NCBI GenBank assembly: GCA_009363175.1
Contig: CP045205.1
Coordinates: forward strand, 4,216,001 to 4,280,000
Length of the DNA stretch: 64,000 bases
Reading direction: 5' to 3'
DNA from: Citrobacter telavivensis
GTDB taxonomy: Bacteria > Pseudomonadota > Gammaproteobacteria > Enterobacterales > Enterobacteriaceae
Shown here piece by piece: positions 8,395 through 17,214 of the stretch (position 1 is the first letter of the stretch; every line of letters begins with the position of its first letter). Made by a program: the position numbers and the translations under genes. The notes beneath the pieces are model-generated. The model ran no database searches, was not told the origin of the DNA, and saw nothing but the letters and a program-made list of their open reading frames with translations.

Positions 8395-9454
8395 GCGCCT
8401 CGGTTAACGCCGCCAGCAGGCGGTTGTTCTCTTCCCGACTACGTATTGCCACACGGAAATAGCGTCCATCAAGACCAGGGTAATTGGCGCAACTGCGGAT
8501 CAGAATATGCCGCGCCAGCAAAGCACGCTGAAGATCGGTTTCACTGCGCAGCAGGAGATAATTCGCCTGGCCAGGATACACCGTCAGCCCTGGCAGCGCG
8601 CACAGTTGCTGATAAAAGCGTCCGCCCTCTTCCCGCAGCCACCGCCATGTCGCTTGTTGATAGGCGGTATCCTGCAGAACCTGTTCCCCTGCCAGCGCGG
8701 CAAAGGCGTTGATCGACCACGGCATCTGTCGCGCCCTCATCGCCGCCACCGCCTGCTCATCGCTGTTGATGAGATACCCCAACCGCAGCCCCGGGATAGC
8801 ATAGAATTTTGTCAGCGAACGCAGAACCCAGATATGCGGGTTATTCTGTAGCAGTGGAATAAACCCCGCCTCGTCGGCAATAAAATCGATAAACGCTTCA
8901 TCAAGAATCAGCGCAATATTCAGCGCCCGGCAGCGCCCGGCAATCGCTTCGAGTAAACCCCGTTCCGGCAGTAATCCGGTGGGATTGTTAGGTGTGCACA
9001 AAAACAGACAGTCCAGTTCTGCCGTCAAGGCATCGAGGATCGCCCCGGTCAACTGCCAGCCGTCCTCTTCACGCAGCGCGAACGTATCGATGACGCATTC
9101 ACCCCACTGTAACGCACGTTGGTATTCGGCAAATCCTGGTGTGACGATCATCGCCCGACGCGGATGCAAACCGTTCACCAGGGTAAAGATTGACTCGGTC
9201 TCACCGTTGCCAGCGAGGATCCAACCGGCTGGCACCTGATGATGTCGGGCCAGCGCCTGGTGCAAATGGCGGTAATCGACGTCGGGATAACGCTCGGCAA
9301 GGCGTAAATTGTCGACGATGGCGCGTTTTACCGTTTCGGGCATACCCAGTGGATTAATATTCGCGCTAAAATCCAGCAGCTTCTCGGGCGAGATCCCGAG
9401 GAGTTCGGCAGCCTCACGGATGTTACCGCCGTGGGCGCTTTTGAATAGAGACAT
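8369..9454 (-). CDS. cobD: L-threonine-O-3-phosphate decarboxylase CobD
   Basis: 361 residues from an ATG with an AGGAG site; the frame stays open upstream but lacks a ribosome site there. A PLP enzyme of the histidinol-phosphate aminotransferase fold that makes (R)-1-amino-2-propanol O-2-phosphate, the linker joining the nucleotide loop of cobalamin. The PLP lysine is in RSLTKFYAIPG, with CTPNNPTGLL and the DEAFIDF aspartate ahead of it. It closely resembles Salmonella CobD. E. coli K-12 lacks this gene. It is divergent from cobC and overlaps the nadD 3' end by 26 bases. Confidence 0.93.
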   Translation of the reverse strand: MSLFKSAHGGNIREAAELLGISPEKLLDFSANINPLGMPETVKRAIVDNLRLAERYPDVDYRHLHQALARHHQVPAGWILAGNGETESIFTLVNGLHPRRAMIVTPGFAEYQRALQWGECVIDTFALREEDGWQLTGAILDALTAELDCLFLCTPNNPTGLLPERGLLEAIAGRCRALNIALILDEAFIDFIADEAGFIPLLQNNPHIWVLRSLTKFYAIPGLRLGYLINSDEQAVAAMRARQMPWSINAFAALAGEQVLQDTAYQQATWRWLREEGGRFYQQLCALPGLTVYPGQANYLLLRSETDLQRALLARHILIRSCANYPGLDGRYFRVAIRSREENNRLLAALTEALSDTTRAD

Positions 9455-9476
9455 TGTGCCGCTCCTGGCAAAAGAG

Positions 9477-9496
9477 GCTATTTTAGAGAAAATAGC
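9477..9496. promoter_or_regulatory. Palindrome in the cobD-cobC divergent promoter region
   Basis: GCTATTTT-AGAG-AAAATAGC, a perfect 8-bp inverted repeat in the 97-base gap between the divergent cobD and cobC starts. It could be an operator or part of overlapping promoters. No cobalamin riboswitch is present in this short gap. Confidence 0.35.
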
Positions 9497-9551
9497 GCGC
9501 GCATTCAGGGCGAATATCATGTTTTGCGCGAATACGTATCACGAGGGGAAA

Positions 9552-10163
9552 ATGCGACTCTGGTTAGTTCGTCATGGTGAAACCGAAGCCAATGTGGCGG
9601 GATTGTACAGTGGTCATGCTCCCACGCCGTTGACCGGGCGCGGCGTTGCGCAGGCGCAAACGCTGAATACACTGCTCAGCCAGGTTCCCTTTGAGCAGGT
9701 GCTGTGTAGCGAGCTGGAACGCGCTCAGCACACGGCGCGTTTAGTGCTTCAGGGGCGTGAACTGCCGCTGCAGGTGAAGCCCGAGCTCAATGAGATGTTC
9801 TTTGGCGATTGGGAGATGCGCCATCACCGGGAGCTGACCCACGAAGATGCCGAGAACTATGCGGCCTGGTGCAACGACTGGCAAAATGCCGTTCCCACCA
9901 ATGGAGAAGGGTTTCAGGCCTTCGCCCGGCGCGTTGAGCAGGCGATCGCATTTCTTGCCGATTATCAGCACCATGCGCATGTGCTAATGGTCAGCCATCA
10001 GGGCGTCCTCAGCCTGCTGATTGCCCGGCTGCTTGCCTTACCCGCCGCCGCAATGTGGCATTTTCGCGTTGAGCAAGGCTGCTGGAGCGCCATTGATTTT
10101 ACTGGCGATTTTGCCACGCTTCGGGTTCTCAACAGCAGAGCGATATGGACACCTGGCGAGTAA
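9552..10163 (+). CDS. cobC: Adenosylcobalamin/alpha-ribazole phosphatase CobC
   Basis: 203 residues from an ATG with a GAGGGGA ribosome site; upstream in-frame codons are not supported. Histidine phosphatase superfamily: the catalytic LVRHGETEAN is at residues 5-14, with a second histidine in VSHQG. It removes the 5'-phosphate from alpha-ribazole phosphate or adenosylcobalamin phosphate in the last step of the nucleotide loop pathway. Divergent partner of cobD, so both late cobamide genes sit together as in Salmonella. Confidence 0.93.
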   Translation: MRLWLVRHGETEANVAGLYSGHAPTPLTGRGVAQAQTLNTLLSQVPFEQVLCSELERAQHTARLVLQGRELPLQVKPELNEMFFGDWEMRHHRELTHEDAENYAAWCNDWQNAVPTNGEGFQAFARRVEQAIAFLADYQHHAHVLMVSHQGVLSLLIARLLALPAAAMWHFRVEQGCWSAIDFTGDFATLRVLNSRAIWTPGE

Positions 10164-10370
10164 AATGTCTGTTTTTTATCGCCAGAAACGCTCCGCCCAT
10201 TGACACGCCAGGACAGGCTGCTATTCTCCGCTGCCAGACTTTCCCCGCCCTTCAGCGTTTTGCAGAAATTGTTTTACAAAAATGGCGATGCATTCTGTTG
10301 CATGGGGTGGGATGATAGCCCACTTTCAAAAACCGTCGGTGACATTTGTCCCGAAAGGACGGTGGGTTCA

Positions 10371-10378
10371 GGTATACT
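10371..10378 (+). promoter_or_regulatory. Probable -10 element upstream of rsfS
   Basis: TATACT at 10373-10378, 43 bases before the rsfS start, is a 5/6 match to the sigma70 -10. No good -35 is visible at normal spacing. The 257-base cobC-rsfS gap otherwise contains no supported gene; a small hairpin (GTCC-CGAAA-GGAC) lies just upstream at about 10348-10360. Confidence 0.4.
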
Positions 10379-10420
10379 GACAGGCTTATTCATACTCATT
10401 CATGCACCCAGGGGGAAAAC

Positions 10421-10738
10421 TTGCAGGGTAAAGCACTCCAGGATTTTGTAATCGACAAAATTGATGACCTTAAAGGTCAGGACATCATCGCCTTAGACGT
10501 TCAGGGCAAATCCAGTATCACCGACTGCATGATCATCTGTACCGGCACTTCCAGCCGTCACGTCATGTCTATTGCTGACCACGTCGTTCAGGAATCTCGC
10601 GCTGCGGGAATGCTGCCGTTGGGTGTGGAAGGTGAAAGCGTCGCCGACTGGATCGTCGTTGACCTGGGTGAAGTGATTGTCCATGTTATGCAGGAAGAGA
10701 GCCGTCGCCTGTATGAGCTGGAAAAACTCTGGAGTTAA
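10421..10738 (+). CDS. rsfS: Ribosomal silencing factor RsfS
   Basis: 105 residues from a TTG start preceded by AGGGGG, the same unusual start as in E. coli. RsfS (YbeB, Iojap family) binds protein uL14 of the large subunit and blocks subunit joining when nutrients are scarce. The Iojap core spans residues 5-100, with the conserved GQDIIALDV and DWIVVDLG. First gene of a run with rlmH (3-base gap), mrdA, mrdB and rlpA. Confidence 0.95.
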   Translation: MQGKALQDFVIDKIDDLKGQDIIALDVQGKSSITDCMIICTGTSSRHVMSIADHVVQESRAAGMLPLGVEGESVADWIVVDLGEVIVHVMQEESRRLYELEKLWS

Positions 10739-10741
10739 TGC

Positions 10742-11209
10742 GTGAAGCTTCAACTTGTCGCGGTAGGCACGAAAATGCCCGACTGGGTACAAACCGGTTT
10801 TACCGAGTACCTGCGGCGTTTTCCCAAAGACATGCCTTTTGAGCTGATCGAAATTCCGGCCGGCAAACGCGGCAAGAACGCGGACATCAAGCGTATTCTC
10901 GACAAAGAGGGTGAACAGATGCTGGCTGCCGCAGGCAAAAATCGCATTGTCACCCTGGATATTCCCGGTAAGCCCTGGGACACGCCGCAACTGGCAACCG
11001 AACTGGAACGCTGGAAACTGGACGGTCGTGATGTCAGCCTGTTAATCGGCGGGCCGGAGGGATTATCCCCTGCCTGTAAAGCAGCGGCAGAACAAAGTTG
11101 GTCGCTCTCTGCGCTAACACTTCCTCATCCGCTTGTCCGGGTGCTGGTGGCAGAGAGCCTGTATCGGGCGTGGAGCATTACCACTAATCACCCTTATCAC
11201 CGTGAGTGA
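10742..11209 (+). CDS. rlmH: 23S rRNA (pseudouridine1915-N3)-methyltransferase RlmH
   Basis: 155 residues from a GTG start, exactly the family length. A SPOUT-class methyltransferase that adds the N3 methyl group at pseudouridine 1915 of 23S rRNA in the assembled 70S ribosome. The SAM-binding knot includes LLIGGPEGL near 100-108, and the C-terminus ends in the conserved NHPYHRE. It begins 3 bases after rsfS, pairing two ribosome-acting factors. Confidence 0.97.
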   Translation: MKLQLVAVGTKMPDWVQTGFTEYLRRFPKDMPFELIEIPAGKRGKNADIKRILDKEGEQMLAAAGKNRIVTLDIPGKPWDTPQLATELERWKLDGRDVSLLIGGPEGLSPACKAAAEQSWSLSALTLPHPLVRVLVAESLYRAWSITTNHPYHRE

Positions 11210-11238
11210 TCACTGAGCTTGAGTAGACTAAGCAGCGG

Positions 11239-13140
11239 ATGAAATTACAGAATTCTTTTCGCGACTATACGGCTGAGTCCGCGCTATTTGTGCGCCGGGC
11301 GCTGGTCGCTTTTTTGGGTATCTTACTGCTCACCGGCGTGCTTATCGCCAACCTGTATAATCTGCAGATTGTCCGTTTTACCGATTACCAGACTCGCTCG
11401 AATGAAAACCGGATTAAGCTGGTGCCCATCGCCCCCAGCCGCGGCATCATTTATGACCGTAACGGCATTCCTCTCGCCCTGAACCGTACCATTTACCAGA
11501 TCGAAATGATGCCCGAGAAGGTCGATAACGTGCAGCAAACGCTGGATGCGCTGCGCAGCGTCGTCGACCTGACCGATGACGATATTGCGGCATTCAAGAA
11601 AGAGCGCGCACGTTCGCACCGCTTTACCTCTATTGCCGTCAAAACTAACCTGACCGAAGTCCAGGTTGCGCGTTTTGCCGTTAACCAGTACCGCTTCCCC
11701 GGTGTTGAAGTAAAAGGCTATAAGCGCCGGTTCTACCCGTACGGTTCTGCGCTCACCCATGTCATTGGCTACGTGTCGAAGATTAACGATAAAGACGTTG
11801 AGCGACTGGATAAAGATGGCAAGCTGGCTAACTACGCTGCCACCCATGACATCGGGAAACTGGGGATTGAGCGCTACTACGAAGACGTGCTGCACGGTCA
11901 GACCGGCTACGAGGAAGTCGAAGTCAACAACCGTGGCCGCGTTATCCGCCAGCTCAAGGAAGTTCCGCCGCAGGCCGGACACGATATCTACCTGACGCTG
12001 GATCTCAAACTGCAGCAGTATATCGAAACGCTGCTCGCCGGCAGTCGTGCCGCCGTGGTGGTCACCGACCCGCGTACCGGCGGCGTGCTGGCGCTGGTCT
12101 CTATGCCAAGTTATGACCCGAACCTGTTCGTCGACGGCATCTCCAGCAAAGATTACGCCGGTCTGCTTAACGATCCGAACACGCCGCTGGTCAACCGCGC
12201 AACGCAGGGGGTTTATCCGCCAGCATCAACGGTGAAGCCGTATGTCGCGGTGTCTGCGTTAAGCGCGGGCGTCATCACCCGCAATACCAGTCTGTTTGAC
12301 CCAGGCTGGTGGCAGTTGCCCGGTTCAGAAAAACGTTATCGCGACTGGAAGAAATGGGGTCACGGGCATCTGAATATCACTAAATCGCTGGAAGAATCTG
12401 CAGATACTTTCTTCTATCAGGTCGCCTATGACATGGGAATCGATCGCCTCTCTGAGTGGATGGGCAAATTCGGTTACGGTCACTATACCGGCATCGATCT
12501 GGCGGAAGAGCGTTCCGGCAACATGCCTACCCGCGAGTGGAAGCTCAAACGCTTCAAAAAGCCCTGGTATCAGGGCGATACCATCCCGGTCGGTATTGGT
12601 CAGGGCTACTGGACGGCAACGCCGATTCAGATGAGTAAGGCGCTGATGATTTTGATTAATGACGGCGTGGTGAAGGTGCCTCATCTGCTGATGAGCACCG
12701 CAGAAGACGGCAAAAAAGTACCCTGGGTGCAGCCGCAGGAGCCACCGGTTGGCGACATTCATTCTGGTTACTGGGAACTGGCGAAAGACGGTATGTATGG
12801 CGTCGCCAACCGTGGCAACGGGACCGCGCACAAATATTTTGCCAGCGCACCGTATAAAATTGCCGCTAAATCCGGTACCGCGCAGGTCTTCGGTCTGAAA
12901 GCCAACGAAACCTATAACGCGCATAAAATTGCCGAGCGCCTGCGTGACCATAAACTGATGACTGCATTTGCGCCGTACAACAACCCGCAGGTAGCGGTCG
13001 CCATCATCCTGGAAAACGGGGGGGCAGGCCCGGCGGTGGGGACCATTATGCGTCAGATTCTTGACCACATCATGTTGGGCGATAACAACACCGATCTGCC
13101 AGCTGAAAACCCGGCGGTTGCAGCGGCGGAGGATCAATAA
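11239..13140 (+). CDS. mrdA: Penicillin-binding protein 2 MrdA
   Basis: 633 residues. Transpeptidase of the Rod elongasome that cross-links lateral-wall peptidoglycan and is the target of mecillinam. It has an N-terminal membrane anchor (about 20-42), a dimerisation/pedestal domain, then the transpeptidase domain. The active-site Ser330 lies in PASTVKP, and the KSGTAQ motif is at about 542-547. Followed after 2 bases by mrdB, its glycosyltransferase partner. Confidence 0.97.
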   Translation: MKLQNSFRDYTAESALFVRRALVAFLGILLLTGVLIANLYNLQIVRFTDYQTRSNENRIKLVPIAPSRGIIYDRNGIPLALNRTIYQIEMMPEKVDNVQQTLDALRSVVDLTDDDIAAFKKERARSHRFTSIAVKTNLTEVQVARFAVNQYRFPGVEVKGYKRRFYPYGSALTHVIGYVSKINDKDVERLDKDGKLANYAATHDIGKLGIERYYEDVLHGQTGYEEVEVNNRGRVIRQLKEVPPQAGHDIYLTLDLKLQQYIETLLAGSRAAVVVTDPRTGGVLALVSMPSYDPNLFVDGISSKDYAGLLNDPNTPLVNRATQGVYPPASTVKPYVAVSALSAGVITRNTSLFDPGWWQLPGSEKRYRDWKKWGHGHLNITKSLEESADTFFYQVAYDMGIDRLSEWMGKFGYGHYTGIDLAEERSGNMPTREWKLKRFKKPWYQGDTIPVGIGQGYWTATPIQMSKALMILINDGVVKVPHLLMSTAEDGKKVPWVQPQEPPVGDIHSGYWELAKDGMYGVANRGNGTAHKYFASAPYKIAAKSGTAQVFGLKANETYNAHKIAERLRDHKLMTAFAPYNNPQVAVAIILENGGAGPAVGTIMRQILDHIMLGDNNTDLPAENPAVAAAEDQ

Positions 13141-13142
13141 CC

Positions 13143-14255
13143 ATGACGGATAATCCGAACAAAAAAACATTCTGGGATAAAATCCATATCGATCCCACCA
13201 TGTTACTGATTTTACTGGCGCTGCTGGTTTACAGCTCAATGGTTATCTGGAGCGCCAGCGGCCAGGACATTGGCATGATGGAACGTAAAGTCGGTCAAAT
13301 TGCGATGGGTCTGGTGATCATGGTGGTCATGGCGCAGATCCCGCCCCGCGTCTATGAAGGCTGGGCGCCGTATCTCTATATTTTCTGTATTATTCTGCTG
13401 GTGGCGGTCGATGCCTTCGGCGCGATCTCCAAAGGCGCACAGCGCTGGCTGGATCTCGGCATCGTACGTTTTCAGCCTTCTGAAATCGCCAAGATTGCGG
13501 TTCCTTTGATGGTCGCACGTTTTATCAACCGTGACGTCTGTCCGCCGTCCCTGAAGAACACGGCCATCGCGCTGGTGCTGATTTTTATGCCCACGCTGCT
13601 GGTGGCGGCGCAGCCTGACCTTGGAACGTCGATTCTGGTCGCGCTTTCCGGACTGTTCGTGCTGTTCCTCTCTGGCCTGAGCTGGCGTTTGATTGGCGTC
13701 GCCGTGCTGCTGGTTGCGGCGTTTATCCCGATCCTGTGGTTCTTTCTGATGCATGATTATCAGCGTCAGAGGGTGATGATGCTGCTTGACCCGGAAACCG
13801 ATCCGTTGGGTGCCGGTTACCACATCATTCAGTCTAAAATTGCAATTGGTTCCGGCGGTCTGAGCGGCAAGGGGTGGCTACACGGTACCCAGTCACAGCT
13901 CGAATTTTTACCCGAGCGCCACACCGACTTTATCTTCGCCGTACTGGCGGAAGAGCTCGGTCTGATCGGGATACTGATCCTGCTGGCGCTGTATATTTTG
14001 CTTATTATGCGTGGTCTGTGGATTGCCGCCCACGCGCAAACCACCTTTGGTCGCGTGATGGCCGGTGGCTTAATGTTGATTTTATTCGTTTATGTCTTCG
14101 TTAATATTGGTATGGTGAGTGGGATTTTGCCTGTTGTAGGCGTTCCGCTTCCGTTGGTCAGTTACGGAGGCTCAGCACTGATCGTGTTGATGGCCGGGTT
14201 CGGGATTGTCATGTCGATCCACACCCACAGAAAAATGTTATCGAAAAGCGTGTAA
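13143..14255 (+). CDS. mrdB: Peptidoglycan glycosyltransferase RodA (MrdB)
   Basis: 370 residues, SEDS family, about ten membrane segments. It polymerises glycan strands from lipid II together with PBP2 in the Rod complex. The family signature near the C-terminus, with GVPLPLVSYGGSAL, is intact. The ATG lies 2 bases after the mrdA stop, and rlpA follows 10 bases later. Confidence 0.97.
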   Translation: MTDNPNKKTFWDKIHIDPTMLLILLALLVYSSMVIWSASGQDIGMMERKVGQIAMGLVIMVVMAQIPPRVYEGWAPYLYIFCIILLVAVDAFGAISKGAQRWLDLGIVRFQPSEIAKIAVPLMVARFINRDVCPPSLKNTAIALVLIFMPTLLVAAQPDLGTSILVALSGLFVLFLSGLSWRLIGVAVLLVAAFIPILWFFLMHDYQRQRVMMLLDPETDPLGAGYHIIQSKIAIGSGGLSGKGWLHGTQSQLEFLPERHTDFIFAVLAEELGLIGILILLALYILLIMRGLWIAAHAQTTFGRVMAGGLMLILFVYVFVNIGMVSGILPVVGVPLPLVSYGGSALIVLMAGFGIVMSIHTHRKMLSKSV

Positions 14256-14265
14256 GGGGTGCGCA

Positions 14266-15381
14266 ATGCGTAAGCAATTGCCTGGAGTCTGCGTCGCAGC
14301 AGGAATTATGCTGCTCGCGGCATGTACGAGTGATGATGGTCAGCAACAGAATACCGTCGCGCCACAGCCAGCGGTATGTAATGGGCCCGTCGTTGAAATC
14401 AGCGGGGCCGATCCGCGTTTTGAACCGCTCAACCCGACCGCTAATCAGGATTACCAGCGGGACGGTAAGAGCTATAAGATTGTGCAGGATGCCTCACGCT
14501 TTAGTCAGGCAGGATTCGCGGCGATCTACGATGCCGAACCCGGTAGCAATCTGACCGCCTCAGGTGAAGCGTTCGATCCAATGCAGCTCACCGCAGCACA
14601 TCCGACGTTACCGATCCCGAGCTATGCGCGAATCACTAACCTCGCCAACGGGCGGATGATCGTGGTGCGCATTAACGATCGCGGGCCCTATGGCAACGAT
14701 CGCGTGATTTCACTGTCACGTGCTGCTGCCGACCGTCTGAACACCTCCAATAACACCAAAGTACGCATCGATCCCATTATTGTTGCGCAGGATGGATCGC
14801 TGTCCGGTCCGGGTATGGCCTGTACCACCGTGGCCAAACAGACTTATGCCCTGCCCTCACGTCCGGATCTGAGCGGGGGGATGGGCAGCGCCTCCTCCGC
14901 ACCGCAAGCGATGCAGCCACAGGGTGACGTTCGCGCCATCAGCAATTCCACGCTGCAAAGTGAAGATAACGCTGGCGCACCCGTTCAGAGCAGCGGCTTC
15001 CTCGGTGCACCGACGACCCTGGCCGCAGGCGTACTGGAAGGCAGCGAACCGACGCCAGCACCACAGCCTGCGGCTGCAACTCCCGCTAGCGCGCCAGTCA
15101 GTGCACCGGCAGCGACACCCGCCGCGACGGCTGCGCCTGCCGCAGCGTCCGCCAGCGGCAGTTACGTAGTGCAGGTGGGGGCGGTGAGCGATCAGGGGCG
15201 CGCCCAGCAGTATCAGCAGCGCTTAGGCCAGCAGTTTGGCGTGCCGGGACGCGTCACGCAGAACGGCGCCGTGTGGCGTATTCAGCTCGGGCCGTTCGCC
15301 AGCAAAGCACAAGCCAGTGCGCTACAGCAGCGTTTACAATCTGAAGCCCAATTACAGTCCTTCATTACCGGCGCGCAATAA
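14266..15381 (+). CDS. rlpA: Septal-ring lytic transglycosylase lipoprotein RlpA
   Basis: 371 residues from the ATG giving MRKQLPG; an upstream in-frame start inside mrdB is rejected because it would lose the signal peptide. The lipobox LAAC places the lipidated Cys at residue 20. A double-psi beta-barrel domain (about 80-175) is followed by a long low-complexity Pro/Ala/Gln linker and a C-terminal SPOR domain (about 295-370) that binds denuded septal glycan. The alanine-rich linker makes it slightly longer than the E. coli protein. Confidence 0.94.
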   Translation: MRKQLPGVCVAAGIMLLAACTSDDGQQQNTVAPQPAVCNGPVVEISGADPRFEPLNPTANQDYQRDGKSYKIVQDASRFSQAGFAAIYDAEPGSNLTASGEAFDPMQLTAAHPTLPIPSYARITNLANGRMIVVRINDRGPYGNDRVISLSRAAADRLNTSNNTKVRIDPIIVAQDGSLSGPGMACTTVAKQTYALPSRPDLSGGMGSASSAPQAMQPQGDVRAISNSTLQSEDNAGAPVQSSGFLGAPTTLAAGVLEGSEPTPAPQPAAATPASAPVSAPAATPAATAAPAAASASGSYVVQVGAVSDQGRAQQYQQRLGQQFGVPGRVTQNGAVWRIQLGPFASKAQASALQQRLQSEAQLQSFITGAQ

Positions 15382-15476
15382 CGTAACAAGGGCATCTGAA
15401 GTGTCAATTTCTGTAAATGACGTTAACTACGTTAACAAAGTCGTGCGGAAAGTCAGATGCCTGCCGGTATTGCATT

Positions 15477-15485
15477 TGCTATAGT
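15477..15485 (+). promoter_or_regulatory. Probable extended -10 promoter of dacA
   Basis: TGCTATAGT at 15477-15485 is an extended -10 (TGn plus TATAGT), 45 bases before the dacA ATG, with no convincing -35. Two GTTAAC palindromes nine bases apart (15422-15427, 15431-15436) lie upstream in the 148-base gap and could be a binding site. Confidence 0.45.
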
Positions 15486-15529
15486 AGGGCACTTTTTTTA
15501 ATTCCATCACGGACGTCGTAGTTCAGACC

Positions 15530-16741
15530 ATGAAGACCACTTTTTCCGCTCGTTTCCTGCAGCGCATGGCGCTCACCACGGCTCTTTGTACAGCCGCTAT
15601 TTCAGGCGCGCATGCCGATGACCTGAACATCAAAACCATGATCCCGGGTGTTCCGCAGATCGACGCGGAGTCCTATATCCTCATTGACTATAACTCCGGT
15701 AAAGTGCTGGCGGAACAGAACGCCGATACGCGTCGTGACCCGGCCAGTCTGACCAAAATGATGACCAGTTACGTTATCGGTCAGGCAATGAAAGCGGGTA
15801 AGTTCAAAGAAACGGATTTGGTCACTATCGGTAATGACGCCTGGGCCACGGGTAATCCGGTCTTTAAAGGTTCATCGCTGATGTTCCTGAAACCTGGCAT
15901 GCAGGTTCCGGTGTCGCAACTGATTCGCGGGATTAACCTGCAGTCCGGTAACGATGCCTGTGTCGCGATGGCTGACTTTTCTGCCGGCAGCCAGGATGCG
16001 TTTGTCGGGCTGATGAACAGTTACGTGAACGCGCTGGGCCTGAAAAACACCCACTTCCAGACGGTTCACGGTCTGGATGCCGACGGTCAGTACAGCTCCG
16101 CCCGTGATATGGCGCTGATTGGTCAGGCGTTGATCCGCGACGTTCCTAACGAGTACTCCGTCTACAAAGAAAAAGAGTTCACCTTTAACGGCATCCGTCA
16201 GTTGAACCGTAACGGCCTGCTGTGGGACAACAGCCTGAAGGTGGATGGTATCAAGACGGGTCACACTGACAAAGCTGGCTACAACCTCGTTGCTTCGGCG
16301 ACTGAAGGTCAGATGCGTTTGATCTCAGCGGTCATGGGCGGACGCACCTATAAAGGGCGTGAAACAGAAAGCAAAAAACTGCTGACCTGGGGCTTCCGTT
16401 TCTTCGAAACGGTTAATCCGCTGAAAGCAGGCAAAGAATTCGCATCTGAACCGTCCTGGTTTGGTGATACCGATCGCGCCTCCTTAGGGGTCGATAAAGA
16501 TGTGTATCTGACCATCCCGCGTGGCCGTATGAAAGACCTGAAGGCCAGCTATGTGCTGAACAGCACGGAGTTGCATGCTCCGTTGCAGAAAAATCAGGTG
16601 GTCGGTACCATCAACTTCCAGCTTGACGGTAAAACCATTGAGCAGCGTCCTCTGGTCGTACTGCAGGAAATCCCCGAAGGCAACTTCTTCAGCAAAATCA
16701 TTGATTACATTAAGTTAATGTTCCATCACTGGTTTGGTTAA
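15530..16741 (+). CDS. dacA: D-alanyl-D-alanine carboxypeptidase DacA (PBP5)
   Basis: 403 residues, identical in length to E. coli PBP5. It trims the terminal D-Ala of peptidoglycan pentapeptides in the periplasm. The signal peptide is cut after AHA (residue 29), and the active-site Ser73 (mature Ser44) lies in PASLTKM. The SxN motif (SGNDAC) and KTG (GIKTGHT) follow, and an amphipathic C-terminal helix (IIDYIKLMFHHWFG) anchors it to the inner membrane. It has its own promoter and terminator. Confidence 0.97.
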   Translation: MKTTFSARFLQRMALTTALCTAAISGAHADDLNIKTMIPGVPQIDAESYILIDYNSGKVLAEQNADTRRDPASLTKMMTSYVIGQAMKAGKFKETDLVTIGNDAWATGNPVFKGSSLMFLKPGMQVPVSQLIRGINLQSGNDACVAMADFSAGSQDAFVGLMNSYVNALGLKNTHFQTVHGLDADGQYSSARDMALIGQALIRDVPNEYSVYKEKEFTFNGIRQLNRNGLLWDNSLKVDGIKTGHTDKAGYNLVASATEGQMRLISAVMGGRTYKGRETESKKLLTWGFRFFETVNPLKAGKEFASEPSWFGDTDRASLGVDKDVYLTIPRGRMKDLKASYVLNSTELHAPLQKNQVVGTINFQLDGKTIEQRPLVVLQEIPEGNFFSKIIDYIKLMFHHWFG

Positions 16742-16794
16742 AAATTGAACACTTGAAAGTGTGATTTCCATCCCCATATACTAAGCATCAGTAA

Positions 16795-16830
16795 AACTCC
16801 CGCCCTCTGGCGGGAGTTGTTATTTATTTA
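16795..16830 (+). terminator. Rho-independent terminator after dacA
   Basis: Ten-base stem AACTCCCGCC / GGCGGGAGTT around the loop CTCT, followed by a T-rich run (GTTATTTATTTA). Confidence 0.85.
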
Positions 16831-16848
16831 CGTTACGCCGGAGCTGAC

Positions 16849-17112
16849 ATGAAAACCAAACTTAACGAACTGCTTGAATTCCCTACTCCTTTTACTTACA
16901 AAGTCATGGGGCAGGCGTTACCTGAGCTGGTTGAACAGGTGGTTGAAGTGGTACAGCGCCATGCGCCAGGTGATTACTCCCCGACGGTAAAACCCAGCAG
17001 CAAAGGCAATTACCACTCGGTTTCAATTACCATCAACGCGACCCATATTGAGCAGGTTGAAACCCTGTACGAAGAGCTCGGTAACATCGAAATCGTCCGT
17101 ATGGTTCTGTAA
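16849..17112 (+). CDS. ybeD: ACT-like regulatory protein YbeD (DUF493)
   Basis: 87 residues, same as E. coli YbeD. A small alpha/beta protein with an ACT-like ferredoxin fold; the biochemical role is unsettled. It sits between dacA and lipB, and the lipB linkage is conserved in enterobacteria, suggesting a tie to lipoate metabolism that is inference only. Confidence 0.93.
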   Translation: MKTKLNELLEFPTPFTYKVMGQALPELVEQVVEVVQRHAPGDYSPTVKPSSKGNYHSVSITINATHIEQVETLYEELGNIEIVRMVL

Positions 17113-17166
17113 TACAGGTTCGGGCCCCGACCTTGTTCGGGTGCCCACCTCGCCTTCTCTTCGCTG

Positions 17167-17175
17167 TGATATACT
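17167..17175 (+). promoter_or_regulatory. Extended -10 promoter of lipB
   Basis: TGATATACT, a TGn extended -10 with a 5/6 hexamer, lies 40 bases upstream of the lipB TTG. The same nine bases occur upstream of lipA at 19219-19227. Confidence 0.5.
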
Positions 17176-17214
17176 TCTCTCCCCCATTGGTTACTTCTCT
17201 ACGGAGATGCTGTT

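Noticed and set aside
9455..9551. Cobalamin riboswitch between cobD and cobC
   Set aside because: The 97-base gap cannot hold one, and no B12-box sequence is present.
12325..13239. 304-codon minus-strand frame opposite mrdA
   Set aside because: Overlaps an essential conserved gene completely and shows no recognisable domain.
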